A DNA stretch of 41,388 nt from Alphaproteobacteria bacterium (GCA_021776685.1 JAJFFJ010000113.1:1-41388); one strand, 5' to 3'. Numbered from the stretch's first letter, positions 1 through 9,513 are shown. Notes: generated by a model from the letters alone, not told the origin. Translations and numbers: made by a program.

Positions 1-539
1 ATGTCGAGCGCCTGCTCGGCACTGATGAAGGCGCCGGTAAACAACAGGTTGAAGGCCTGCTTGCGGGGTACATTGCGGCTGAGCGTGACCGCCGGCATGG
101 AACAGAACAGTCCGTTGGTGATGCCGTTCGCGGCAAAGGTCGCCGTGCGCGCCGCCACGGCCATATCGCAGGCGGCAACCAGCTGGCAGCCGCCGGCGGT
201 GGTCAACCCCTGGACCCGTGCGACGATCGGCTGTGGCAGCTCATACATGGTGCGTGTCAGGTGGGCCGAACGCCGGAAGGCCTCATCGTAAAATTCAGGG
301 TCCGGATTGCCGATCATTTCCGCCAGATCATGGCCTGCGCAGAAGGCGCGGTCACCCGCAGCGGTCAACACGATCACCCGGCAGGATGGATCATCCCGCA
401 CCTCGTCGAAGACTGCCTGAAGGCTCTCGACCACATGCTCGGTCATGGAATTGAATTTGTCCGGCCGGTTGAGAGTCAGCGTGGTCACGCCGTCTCTGTC
501 CTCCCGCAACAATGCCTGATGATTATTGGACTGATCCAT
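1..539 (-). CDS. Enoyl-CoA hydratase/isomerase family protein, ECHDC3-like (C-terminus cut by window edge)
   Basis: The gene reads leftward from an ATG at 539 and runs off the window after 179 codons. The fragment begins MDQSNNHQALLRED and shows the crotonase fold: an oxyanion-hole motif AFCAGHDL (66-72) and a second conserved stretch GGCQLVAACD (116-125), then GLFCSMPAV (143-151) as in ECHDC3-type proteins. Crotonases act on acyl-CoA thioesters. In classical hydratases two glutamates do the chemistry. Here the first is Gln119, and the position around 139-141 (NGI) has no obvious second Glu, so plain enoyl-CoA hydration is doubtful. A GGGGG-containing stretch a few bases before the start may serve as ribosome binding site. 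The gene is divergent from hemB. The family is sure; the substrate is not known. Confidence 0.9.
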   Translation of the reverse strand, partial: MDQSNNHQALLREDRDGVTTLTLNRPDKFNSMTEHVVESLQAVFDEVRDDPSCRVIVLTAAGDRAFCAGHDLAEMIGNPDPEFYDEAFRRSAHLTRTMYELPQPIVARVQGLTTAGGCQLVAACDMAVAARTATFAANGITNGLFCSMPAVTLSRNVPRKQAFNLLFTGAFISAEQALD

Positions 540-1892
<1,353 letters not shown>

Positions 1893-1924
1893 CGACAGGC
1901 AGGGTCAAGCATGATGGGGCAAGC

Positions 1925-2572
1925 ATGAAACGCCGAATTCATTGTGCAGCCGCAACCCACCTGATCCTGAGCCTCGCCGCTGTGCTCTTTCCTGTCGGCC
2001 TTGCCTTGGGTCAGGCCGACTACAAGGCTGCCTTCGGCGACTACACCCGGACAAAGGGCTACGTGACGGCACTGACCAAGGCGCTGGAGGCGGCGGAAAA
2101 TCGCAATCGGCCGGAATGTACCCGGCGGCGGATTGAGCGCGGCAAGGATATTCGCGTGGAACGTCTGTTCTTGAGCAAGAAATCCCGCCAGCCCACCGCC
2201 GGCTACTGGGGAGAGTTGGTGACAATCCGCGGGTGTGATGATGCGCTCAACTACCGGGTCTGGTTCATCCTGTCTGCCGGACGGCCACTGTTCGCCTTTG
2301 CCGCCGTGCCTGGCGAGACACGCGCCGATGCCTATCAGATGCGCTCCGCCATGAAGGAGGTGTTCCAAGCGTCCAAGAGAGCCGTGGTCGGATGCGACAC
2401 CGTGCGTTTCCGCAACAGCAAGCTGGTAGCAGGGGGCGACAAGGGAGCCTGGGACGAGCAATGGTCCGTTGTTGCCTGCGGCATTCCCCACACCATTGCA
2501 CTGACCTTCCGCCAATCTGGCCCCGACACTCGAAAATCCACGGTGACAGCGCGTATCACCACAGCCCGCTAA
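1925..2572 (+). CDS. Secreted protein of unknown function, four-cysteine family, copy 1
   Basis: A 215-aa protein with a basic N-terminus and hydrophobic core (about 8-28, ending LGQA), consistent with Sec export to the periplasm. I do not recognise the family. The mature part has four cysteines at 65, 104, 157 and 185 and motifs GELVTIRGC (96-104), PGETRA (129-134) and WSVVACG (180-186). The next gene encodes a protein of similar length with the same four cysteines at nearly identical spacing (39/53/28 here, 40/53/30 there) and matching WxExW...ACG and PGxTRA motifs, so the two are probably tandem paralogues. A GGGG run sits six bases before the ATG. Four conserved cysteines in an exported protein suggest two disulfides; this is inference. 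A long antisense frame over the same DNA lacks any such support. Confidence 0.8.
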   Translation: MKRRIHCAAATHLILSLAAVLFPVGLALGQADYKAAFGDYTRTKGYVTALTKALEAAENRNRPECTRRRIERGKDIRVERLFLSKKSRQPTAGYWGELVTIRGCDDALNYRVWFILSAGRPLFAFAAVPGETRADAYQMRSAMKEVFQASKRAVVGCDTVRFRNSKLVAGGDKGAWDEQWSVVACGIPHTIALTFRQSGPDTRKSTVTARITTAR

Positions 2573-2673
2573 AGTAGCCGGCCATCCTTTTACCGGCGGG
2601 AGATAGGCAGGGGCTGGTCCAACGGTTCGGCGCCGTATAGGTAGAGGGGATCGTTCAACGCAGGGAATCGCCC

Positions 2674-3288
2674 ATGCGCTCATCCGCGCTCATGATGCTC
2701 GCCGCAGCGGCTTTGACCGCCGCGCCGGCAGATGCCCAGGTCCGTGAAGAGACGGTCCGCAAGTTCCGGAAATTTCTCGGGTCGTGGACCTATTCCACCC
2801 TGGTCGCCAAACGTGCGCTGGATAACGACGCTGCGCTGCCGCCCAAATGCGGTCACCGCCGGGTGGCCGGCCGCCGCCTGATTGCCCTGCCAGTCCAGCC
2901 GGCGTTCATTGCCACCCGCCAGGTGCCGATCTCCGGCGCCTGGGTGGAACGGGTGGCGGTGCGGCGCTGTGGCAGCGTCGTTCAGCACAATATTTTTATC
3001 ACTGCCAGCAAGGTACGGGGTTTGCTTGCACGCGCCGGATTTCCCGGCACCACGCGCGCCGCCCTCGATTTACAGGTGGCCGTAGGCAAACGCGCACTTC
3101 GCAGTGTGCTGAAGGCGCGACCGGGCTGTCGGCGGGTCGACGTGGTCGATACCAAAGTGGTCGGTCGCAGCCGCGATCCCCGCGCGCCCTGGTCCGAGAT
3201 CTGGACGATCTGGGCGTGCGGCAAGCTGATCCGGCAGACCTGGGACTTCACCCCAGGAGCGGGCCGGACACGATATCGGCGGCGTTAG
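2674..3288 (+). CDS. Secreted protein of unknown function, four-cysteine family, copy 2
   Basis: A 204-aa protein with a clear signal peptide (MRSSALMMLA to about 21, cleavage near ADA-Q). The mature protein is very arginine-rich and carries cysteines at 59, 99, 152 and 182. It shares with the preceding gene the pattern C..RR, W-x-E-x-V-x-x-R-x-C, PGTTRA (124-129), a GC pair (151-152) and WSEIWTIWACG (173-183). Overall identity is low, so the duplication is old or the pair was assembled from diverged relatives. The gap to copy 1 is about 100 bp. The last 41 bp overlap convergently with the end of the peroxiredoxin gene on the other strand. Function is unknown; periplasmic location is inferred from the signal peptide. 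Confidence 0.82.
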   Translation: MRSSALMMLAAAALTAAPADAQVREETVRKFRKFLGSWTYSTLVAKRALDNDAALPPKCGHRRVAGRRLIALPVQPAFIATRQVPISGAWVERVAVRRCGSVVQHNIFITASKVRGLLARAGFPGTTRAALDLQVAVGKRALRSVLKARPGCRRVDVVDTKVVGRSRDPRAPWSEIWTIWACGKLIRQTWDFTPGAGRTRYRRR

Positions 3289-3826
3289 CGGCCGCCTGCT
3301 CCGCGGCTCTGCGGCCACGCAGCCAGGTCATCATGGTGTCCGCATCCGAGACTTCGATCGGGTCCATCGTGCAGTCATCCTCAAGGCCGGGTTCAGCGAA
3401 CATTTTCTGCACCTCGCCGTCCTCGATATAGGCTGAATAGCGCCAGGAGCGCAGGCCAAGACCGAGATTGTCCTTTTTCACCAGCATGCCCATCAGCCGC
3501 GTGAAGTCGCCGGAACCGTCGGGAAGCAGGCGCACTTTCATTACGCCCAAATGCTGGGCCCATTGGTCCATGACAAACGCGTCGTTGACCGACAGGCAGA
3601 CCACCTCGTCCACGTCCAGAGCCAGGAACTCATCGTAGAGCTCTTCATACCCCGGTAGATGCGTTGACGAGCAGGTGGGCGTGAACGCACCGGGAAGAGC
3701 AAACAACACAATTTTTTTGTCCTTGAACAAGGCCTCGCTGTCAGTGCTCTGCCAGCGAAATGGGTTCGGACCTTCGACGCTTTCATCCCGGACTCGGGTT
3801 TTGAAGGTCACAATTGGCACATACAT
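3248..3826 (-). CDS. Peroxiredoxin, Prx5/AhpC-TSA redoxin type
   Basis: A thiol peroxidase that reduces hydrogen peroxide or organic hydroperoxides. The 192-aa protein has the peroxidatic-cysteine motif PGAFTPTCSSTHLP (45-58, Cys52) and typical Prx5 sequences CLSVNDAFVM (77-86) and EVSDADTMM (158-166). Other cysteines at 77 and 152 could act as resolving partners, but I cannot say which, if any. No fused glutaredoxin domain is present. The ATG at 3826 is preceded by GGGGAA at a suitable distance. The promoter region holds a dense set of palindromes (see 3840-3900) that resembles a Fur-family operator, pointing to peroxide or iron control. The 3' end overlaps the convergent secreted-protein gene by 41 bp. 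Confidence 0.95.
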   Translation of the reverse strand: MYVPIVTFKTRVRDESVEGPNPFRWQSTDSEALFKDKKIVLFALPGAFTPTCSSTHLPGYEELYDEFLALDVDEVVCLSVNDAFVMDQWAQHLGVMKVRLLPDGSGDFTRLMGMLVKKDNLGLGLRSWRYSAYIEDGEVQKMFAEPGLEDDCTMDPIEVSDADTMMTWLRGRRAAEQAAANAADIVSGPLLG

Positions 3827-3839
3827 TGATTATTCCCCG

Positions 3840-3900
3840 AATGATCATTTTCAGGCTCATTAGCCTGACAACCCCATTATTAGAATTATTCTAATTAGAA
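3840..3900 (-). promoter_or_regulatory. Cluster of palindromes upstream of peroxiredoxin; possible Fur-family (Irr/PerR-like) operator
   Basis: A perfect 17-bp palindrome, ATTAGAAT-T-ATTCTAAT, spans 3879-3895. Its right arm is shared with a second perfect palindrome, TTCTAATTAGAA (3889-3900), giving three alternating TTAGAA/TTCTAA half-sites. The 7-1-7 layout is that of Fur-family boxes; from memory it resembles the PerR box (TTATAATNATTATAA) and the rhizobial Irr ICE motif. Closer to the gene lie a hairpin, TCAGGCT-CATT-AGCCTGA (3851-3868), and the palindrome AATGATCATT (3840-3849). The whole set is 14 to 74 bp upstream of the start codon. The region is AT-rich against a GC-rich background. 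Regulator identity is inference. Confidence 0.6.
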
Positions 3901-3927
3901 ATCAAGGCACCTTCGGCCATAAACTCG

Positions 3928-4923
3928 CTACCGCCCAAGTCCCGCCAAAAATGCGCCTGCGGCTCGGTCGTGCCATGCACGGAGACTGTCCCTTCCGTGA
4001 AACCCCACATGCCCCCCGCCCCGGCACAAAGAGGGTGTCAGGCTCTGGTTGGCAGACCAATTAATCCGCCGGTAGGGCTCAATAGGGATCCACGGGTCGT
4101 TATCCGCGTGGATGACAAGGGTTGGCATGCGAATGCTACCAAGATAGGGCGCGGCGGAATTGCGAGCGTAATATGTCGGTGCGTCGCCGAAGCCGTACCG
4201 AGGGGCAATGTAGCTGTCATCAAATTCATAGACCGAACGTGCCGCAGTTACGGCCGCGGCATACTCCGGCGTCAAATCCCGCAACATCAGGGACATCGCC
4301 CGCATGCGGCGCAGCAGATAGTGTTTGTAGACCCCATTGCGCCGGCGCTCGAAATGGGCAGACGTGGCAGCCAGGTCGATAGGGGCCGAAACCGAGACGG
4401 CGGCCACAGGGACCGCGCGTTCACCCTCTTCCCCCAGGTATTTGAGCAGCATGTTGCCACCCAGCGAATAGCCGATAGCGACAATATCGGACGCTGGCAT
4501 TTCCGCCTTGAGTGCCGCGAAAAGTGCCCGCAGATCTTCCGTTCGACCCGCAAAATACTGTTCCTGACATAGCCGGTTGATTGGTCCTGCCGCGCGCAGG
4601 TTCACCCGCAACACCGGATACCCCAGATCCAGCCACCAAGCCGCGGACGCACGAATATATTCGCTGTCGAAGCAGCCGGTGAGCCCGTGGATCAGGACGA
4701 CCAAGGGTTTTCCCGGCCCGGTAGGCCCATGCAGTTCGCCGTTCAGGATGTCGCCAGTGCCGTCGGCCATGGGAAAAGTCAGGGTACGTGTGGCCACACC
4801 GCTGAATTCCGCCCTTGGCCGGCGCAGAACGTTTCGGACAGTCTGAAGGTCGCCACCGCGCCAGGGCCAGCGCTCGGCAAATTTTGGCGGGCCGACTGCG
4901 AGTCCCGTCGAATACTCAGTCAC
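3928..4923 (-). CDS. Alpha/beta hydrolase, YheT family
   Basis: A 331-aa hydrolase of the YheT type. The N-terminal family signature is visible as W-P-W-R-G-G-D-L-Q-T (19-28). The nucleophile elbow is GYSLGG (Ser153), the likely acid is Asp274 or Asp276 in HADNDPW, and the histidine is His305 in GGGHVGF. Family members are poorly characterised carboxylesterase-like enzymes; the substrate is unknown. I choose the GTG at 4923 because it puts the signature at the usual distance from the N-terminus and overlaps the stop of the upstream hydrolase by 8 nt (GTGACTGA), a layout suggesting translational coupling. The longer frame from 4995 would lie deep inside the upstream gene. Confidence 0.9.
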   Translation of the reverse strand: MTEYSTGLAVGPPKFAERWPWRGGDLQTVRNVLRRPRAEFSGVATRTLTFPMADGTGDILNGELHGPTGPGKPLVVLIHGLTGCFDSEYIRASAAWWLDLGYPVLRVNLRAAGPINRLCQEQYFAGRTEDLRALFAALKAEMPASDIVAIGYSLGGNMLLKYLGEEGERAVPVAAVSVSAPIDLAATSAHFERRRNGVYKHYLLRRMRAMSLMLRDLTPEYAAAVTAARSVYEFDDSYIAPRYGFGDAPTYYARNSAAPYLGSIRMPTLVIHADNDPWIPIEPYRRINWSANQSLTPSLCRGGGHVGFHGRDSLRAWHDRAAGAFLAGLGR

Positions 4924-5770
4924 GCAGCAGCCAGTTATGGATGACGCTGATCTGATCCTCTTCCAGCAACGCTGGTGCATGGCCGATCCCATCAAAGGTG
5001 ATTACCTCGGTTGGCGGGCCGCGCCGGGTCATCTCCTCGGCCGTCTCCTCGGTCAGCAGCGGCGACTCACCACCCCGCACCACCAACACCGGACAGGTGA
5101 TCGCGTCCCACACATCCCACAGCACCACGTCGGCCGTGATTGGCTGGGCTTTGAAAGCGTGGCCGATCGCCGGATCGCGCCGCCACGTCCATTTGCCGTC
5201 GTCGCGCTGATATACCGACGTTGAAGCCAAGAACATCCATTGTTCCCGGGTCAGCGGACCAAAACCGGCATTGTTGGCCGCAATCGCGTCTGCAGCGGCC
5301 TCTACACTGTCGAATTCCGGCACCACATCGATATAGGTCGCGATGTGATCCAGTGCCGGCTTCGAGACCACGGGCCCCACATCATTCAGCACCAGCTTGC
5401 GGATCGGGCTCTTCGGGAAGGCCGCCATCATCATGCCGAGCAGGCCGCCCATTGACGTGCCCACCCAATCCACCTGGTTTCGGCCACCGCTGGTCATTCG
5501 CGCGATCAGAGCGTTGGCGTCCGCACAATATTGGGGGTAGCCATAATGCGCCTGCCCCACCCGGTCGCTCTCACCGCGCCCGATCACGTCCGGACAGGCG
5601 ATGTGATAGTGGGGAGCCAGGTCGGCGGCGAGCGCGTCGAAATCCCGGCCATTGCGGCTGAGGCCGTGGACGCAGATCAAGGCCCGTTCGGCTGCCGGGT
5701 CGCCCCACCCCCAAACCCGGACGTTGTGATAGCCTTCCGGCGACAGCCCCAAATAGCTTTCCGTGCGCAT
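4916..5770 (-). CDS. Alpha/beta hydrolase
   Basis: A 284-aa alpha/beta-fold hydrolase, probably cytoplasmic since there is no signal peptide. Oxyanion loop HGLSRNGRDFD (35-45), nucleophile elbow GTSMGG with Ser106, and histidine in GIGHAP (His264) are present. The usual acid after strand 7 (R-G-x-x-S-D in many relatives) reads RGGESP here, with Pro237 where Asp is expected; Asp130 in VLNDVGP could serve instead. The start at 5770 has GGAG six bases upstream, whereas the longer frame to 5824 lacks one. It is first in a two-gene unit with the YheT-type hydrolase and divergent from the CoA-transferase operon. Substrate unknown. Confidence 0.9.
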   Translation of the reverse strand: MRTESYLGLSPEGYHNVRVWGWGDPAAERALICVHGLSRNGRDFDALAADLAPHYHIACPDVIGRGESDRVGQAHYGYPQYCADANALIARMTSGGRNQVDWVGTSMGGLLGMMMAAFPKSPIRKLVLNDVGPVVSKPALDHIATYIDVVPEFDSVEAAADAIAANNAGFGPLTREQWMFLASTSVYQRDDGKWTWRRDPAIGHAFKAQPITADVVLWDVWDAITCPVLVVRGGESPLLTEETAEEMTRRGPPTEVITFDGIGHAPALLEEDQISVIHNWLLRD

Positions 5771-5849
5771 AGCTGCTCCATAGTTCACATGTGGTCTTGG
5801 ATGTAACGGCGCTCCACGAGCCAAACAAGCGCGCGATCAGTCCCGGTCA

Positions 5850-5916
5850 CAGCCGTTGCGGCTGGCAGGCCGGGAAGGCTATCAATGCCCGGCTATCAGG
5901 CGCTGGTTCAAGCGCC
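5850..5916. promoter_or_regulatory. Two inverted repeats in the divergent hydrolase / CoA-transferase promoter region
   Basis: CAGCCG-TTG-CGGCTG lies at 5850-5864 and GGCGCT-GGTTCA-AGCGCC at 5899-5916. Both are perfect 6-bp arms. The second ends 19 bp before the CoA-transferase start, just upstream of its AAGGAAAAG ribosome binding site. Either could be an operator or a leader hairpin; GC-rich DNA yields such repeats by chance, so confidence is low. Confidence 0.3.
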
Positions 5917-5935
5917 ACCCCAAGGAAAAGACTGC

Positions 5936-7099
5936 ATGACTGACACGTCCGCCGCTGGCCCGCTGGCCGGCATCACCGTTGTTGACATGACCCGCGTGCT
6001 CGCCGGTCCCTATTGCACCATGGTGCTCTCCGACCTGGGCGCCCGCGTCATCAAGGTGGAAGTGCCGGAAGTGGGCGACGATGCCCGCCATATCGGCCCC
6101 TTCATCAATGGCAAGTCGGCCTATTTCATGTCGCTCAACCGGGGCAAGGAAAGCATCGCTCTCAACCTCAAAGATGACGAAGACCGCAAGATATTCGAGG
6201 CTCTGGTCGACCGGGCGGATGTGCTGGTGGAGAATTTCCGCGCCGGCACCATGGAAAAGCTCGGCTACGACTGGGAGACCGTGCACGCTCGCTGGCCGCG
6301 GCTCATCTATGCGGCGGCGTCAGGCTTCGGCCAGACCGGTCCCTACAAGACACGCGCCGCTTACGACATGGTGGTCCAGGGAATGGGCGGCATCATGAGC
6401 GTTACCGGTCATCCCGGTGGCCCGCCCACCCGCGTGGGCACCTCTGTTGGCGATATTACCGCGGGGCTGTTCACCACCATCGGTGTCAATGCAGCGCTCT
6501 ATCAGCGCGCCGAAACCGGCAAGGGCGCCTATATCGATGTCTCCATGCTCGACTGCCAGATCGCGATCCTGGAGAACGCCATCGCCCGCTATTATGCAAC
6601 CGGCGAGGCGCCGGGTCCTCTGGGCGCACGGCATCCCTCGATCACGCCTTTCGAGGCGTTTGAGACATCGGACGGGCATGTCATCGTCGCGGCGGGCAAC
6701 GACAACCTGTTCCGCAAGCTGGCGGATGTCATTGGCAAGCCCGAACTGGTCGACGATCCGCGATTCTCGACCAACGACCTGCGCAACGATAACCAGCCCG
6801 CCCTGAAGGGTATCCTCGACACAGCATTCGCCTCAGATACGACGGAGGCGTGGCTCGCTAACCTGGAAGGCGCCGGTGTGCCTGCGGGGCCCATGAACAA
6901 TGTCGAGCAGGCGCTGCATGACCCTCAGGTGGTTCACCGCAACATGGTAGTCAGCGTCGACGACGCCGATGCCGGGCGGCTGCATATGGCAGGTAACCCC
7001 ATCAAGATGGCCGGCGTTGCCGACCCGGACACCCGCGGTGACGTGCCTGATCTTGACGGCCATCGCCAAGCGCTTCTGAAGGAGCTTGGCCTGACGTGA
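5936..7099 (+). CDS. CaiB/BaiF (family III) CoA transferase
   Basis: A 387-aa family III CoA transferase, which moves CoA between carboxylic acids through an aspartyl-CoA intermediate. N-terminal signature LAGITVVDMTRVLAGPYCTMVLSD is seen at about 10-33 (quoted in part: VLAGPYCTMVLSDLGA). The catalytic aspartate is Asp144 in AAYDMVVQGMGG. The C-terminal region (about 225-387) closes the interlocked-dimer fold. ATG at 5936 follows AAGGAAAAG. The stop overlaps the GTG start of the next gene by 4 nt (GTGA), so it heads a three-gene coupled operon with an Ntn acylase and a threonine ammonia-lyase. Substrate unknown; short-chain or branched-acid activation is one possibility given the threonine deaminase, but that is inference. 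Confidence 0.95.
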   Translation: MTDTSAAGPLAGITVVDMTRVLAGPYCTMVLSDLGARVIKVEVPEVGDDARHIGPFINGKSAYFMSLNRGKESIALNLKDDEDRKIFEALVDRADVLVENFRAGTMEKLGYDWETVHARWPRLIYAAASGFGQTGPYKTRAAYDMVVQGMGGIMSVTGHPGGPPTRVGTSVGDITAGLFTTIGVNAALYQRAETGKGAYIDVSMLDCQIAILENAIARYYATGEAPGPLGARHPSITPFEAFETSDGHVIVAAGNDNLFRKLADVIGKPELVDDPRFSTNDLRNDNQPALKGILDTAFASDTTEAWLANLEGAGVPAGPMNNVEQALHDPQVVHRNMVVSVDDADAGRLHMAGNPIKMAGVADPDTRGDVPDLDGHRQALLKELGLT

Positions 7100-9513
7100 T
7101 CATTCTTCGCCTCTTGCGATGGCTGCTGATCGGCATCGTCACCCTGGTGCTGCTGATCGCGCTGTTTGCCGGAGGCATGTATTTCTACATGCGGGGTTCG
7201 GTGCCGGAGACCACCGCCACCTACAGCCTGCCGGGGCTGACTGCCGAGGTGAAGATCTACCGGGACGGAAATGGCATCCCCTACATCTATGCCGCTTCTA
7301 CTGATGACGCCTATTTTGGCCTTGGTTTCGTCCACGCCCAGGACCGTCTTTTCCAGATGGATTTTCAACGCCGTGTGGGCCAGGGCCGGCTGGCGGAACT
7401 CGTTGGCGGCAGCGCGGCACCCATCGACCGGATCATGCGGGTCCTGGGCCTCTATCGGCTGGCAAAACGGTCGATCGCTCATATGTCACCGGAATCGCGC
7501 CGGGCGGTTGAGGCCTATACCCGGGGCGTCAATGCCTGGCTGAAGCACCGGCGCGCGTTGTTGCCCCCGGAATTTTTCCTGCTGTGGTACGACCCGGAGC
7601 CGTGGACGCTTCCCGACACCCTCGTGTGGGGACGGCTGATGGCCTTGCAGCTCTCTGTCAATTGGCGTTCTGAGCTGGCGCGCATGAGGCTCAGAAAGCT
7701 GCTCGGTGATGCGCGGATGCGGGCTCTGTTCCCCGCCTATCCGGATGATGCGCCGACAACGATCCCCAAGGAAGCGCTGCGCCGTCTACCGCTTGGCCGC
7801 CTGTGGGCTGCCCTGCCCCATCACCTGATCGGCAACGGCGCGTCGAACGAATGGGTGGTCTCCGGCAACCGTAGCGCCAGTGGCAAGCCGATCCTCGCCA
7901 ATGACCCGCATCTGGGATTGAACGTTCCCACGCTCTGGTATCTGGCGCACATCTCGGCCCCCGGTCTGACTGTCTCTGGCGTCACCGTGCCGGGCGTGCC
8001 CTATCACATCATTGCCCATAACGGCCGTATCGCCTGGGGCGTCACCACCAGCCAAATCGATACAGACGACCTGTTCATCGAACGGGTCAACGGGAGCGAC
8101 CCGACCCGCTATGACACCCCGGACGGACCCCGCGCCTTCGTCCGCTGGGAAGAGATCATCAAAGTCCGCTTTGGCAAATCCCAGAAAGTAGTGGTCCGGC
8201 AAACCCGCCATGGGCCGGTATTGGATTCGATCCTGTTCGGCGGCGCGAAAGGCGCCTCCCCGTTGGGGCCGCGCTATGTGCTGGCGCTGAAGGCGCCGTG
8301 GCTGCGCGAGGATGACACCACGGCCGATGCCTTCTATCTGCTTAACCGGGCCCGCAACTGGCAGGAGTTTCGCGCAGCCTTACGGCACTGGCAGGCGCCC
8401 CTGCAGAATGTGGTCTATGCCGATGTGGCCGGCAATATCGGCTATCAGCTGCCGGGACGTGTGCCGATCCGGAAAAAGGGTACGGGCTGGCTGCCATCTC
8501 CCGGCTGGACCGACGACCACGCCTGGACCGGCTTCATCCCCTTCGACAAGCTGCCCAGCAGCTACAATCCGGCGGATGGCTATTTCGTCAACGCCAACAG
8601 TCGCATCGTCGGGAAGGACTACCCCTATTTTCTGTCCCATGGATGGGGCGGCCGTTTTCGCGCCCAGCGCATCGTTGATCTGATTGAAATCACCGGCAAA
8701 CACACGCCAGACAGTTTTGCGAAAATGCAGGGCGACCACCTCTCCCTCCCGGCACGCACCCTCGCACCGTTGATCGTGCGCGCACCTGCCCGGCACAAGG
8801 CTGCCCGTCGGGCCAAGGCGATGTTACGCGGGTGGGACTTCCGCATGGCGCGTGGCAAGCCAGAGCCGCTGATCCTGATGGCATGGGCCCGCGCCTTCGG
8901 GCGTATTCTGATCACCGATGGGCTGCCCAAAGGGCAGAAAGCGCCGAAGGGCCTGCCGCGCAGCCTCGGCATCAGCGTGATCGTGCACCTGATGAAGAGC
9001 AACTCACCCCTGTGCGATGCCGCCGCCACGCCGAAGAAGGAAACCTGCCAGGACATCGCCGGCCGGGCCCTGGACCAGGCGCTGACCACATTGGTGAGCC
9101 GCTACGGCGACGACCTCGCCGCCTGGCGCTGGGGACGTGCTCACCAGGCCCATATGAGCCATCGAACTTTCACTTTTTTTCCGGTCCTGCGGGACATGTT
9201 TGACTTGAAGATCGGCGCGGACGGCGGCCAGCAGACGATCAACAAGGTGCAAGCGTCCATGTCTGGTAGCGGCGGCAACTTCGATGCGCGCAGCGGGCCA
9301 GGCGTGCGGGCGATCTTCACCTTTGATGACCTGCGCAAGTCGCGGTTCATGATCGCGACCGGCCAATCGGGCAATCCTTACTCACCTTGGTACGGTAATC
9401 TCCTGGCCCGCTGGGCAGACGTCAAATACCTCCGCTTTCGCACCAGCAGAAAATCCCTGGAAGCGCGCAACAGCGGCGTGCTGACACTGCGCCCGGCAAA
9501 GGCAGCCAAATGA
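7096..9513 (+). CDS. Penicillin-acylase family protein (Ntn hydrolase), membrane-anchored
   Basis: An 805-aa precursor of the penicillin amidase family, which splits amide bonds of N-acyl substrates (penicillins, acyl-homoserine lactones and others). An N-terminal hydrophobic stretch (about 7-31) forms a TM anchor or uncleaved signal. The N-terminal nucleophile is Ser250 in IGNGASNEWVVSG; autocleavage before it would release the beta chain. Following motifs PILANDPHL (265-273) and VSGVTVPGVPYHIIAHN are typical. The alpha part includes GFVHAQDRLFQMDFQRR (77-93). Start is GTG at 7096, overlapping the preceding stop; the 3' end overlaps the next start (ATGA). Substrate cannot be told from sequence; acyl-homoserine-lactone acylase is one option. 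Confidence 0.93.
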   Translation: MIILRLLRWLLIGIVTLVLLIALFAGGMYFYMRGSVPETTATYSLPGLTAEVKIYRDGNGIPYIYAASTDDAYFGLGFVHAQDRLFQMDFQRRVGQGRLAELVGGSAAPIDRIMRVLGLYRLAKRSIAHMSPESRRAVEAYTRGVNAWLKHRRALLPPEFFLLWYDPEPWTLPDTLVWGRLMALQLSVNWRSELARMRLRKLLGDARMRALFPAYPDDAPTTIPKEALRRLPLGRLWAALPHHLIGNGASNEWVVSGNRSASGKPILANDPHLGLNVPTLWYLAHISAPGLTVSGVTVPGVPYHIIAHNGRIAWGVTTSQIDTDDLFIERVNGSDPTRYDTPDGPRAFVRWEEIIKVRFGKSQKVVVRQTRHGPVLDSILFGGAKGASPLGPRYVLALKAPWLREDDTTADAFYLLNRARNWQEFRAALRHWQAPLQNVVYADVAGNIGYQLPGRVPIRKKGTGWLPSPGWTDDHAWTGFIPFDKLPSSYNPADGYFVNANSRIVGKDYPYFLSHGWGGRFRAQRIVDLIEITGKHTPDSFAKMQGDHLSLPARTLAPLIVRAPARHKAARRAKAMLRGWDFRMARGKPEPLILMAWARAFGRILITDGLPKGQKAPKGLPRSLGISVIVHLMKSNSPLCDAAATPKKETCQDIAGRALDQALTTLVSRYGDDLAAWRWGRAHQAHMSHRTFTFFPVLRDMFDLKIGADGGQQTINKVQASMSGSGGNFDARSGPGVRAIFTFDDLRKSRFMIATGQSGNPYSPWYGNLLARWADVKYLRFRTSRKSLEARNSGVLTLRPAKAAK

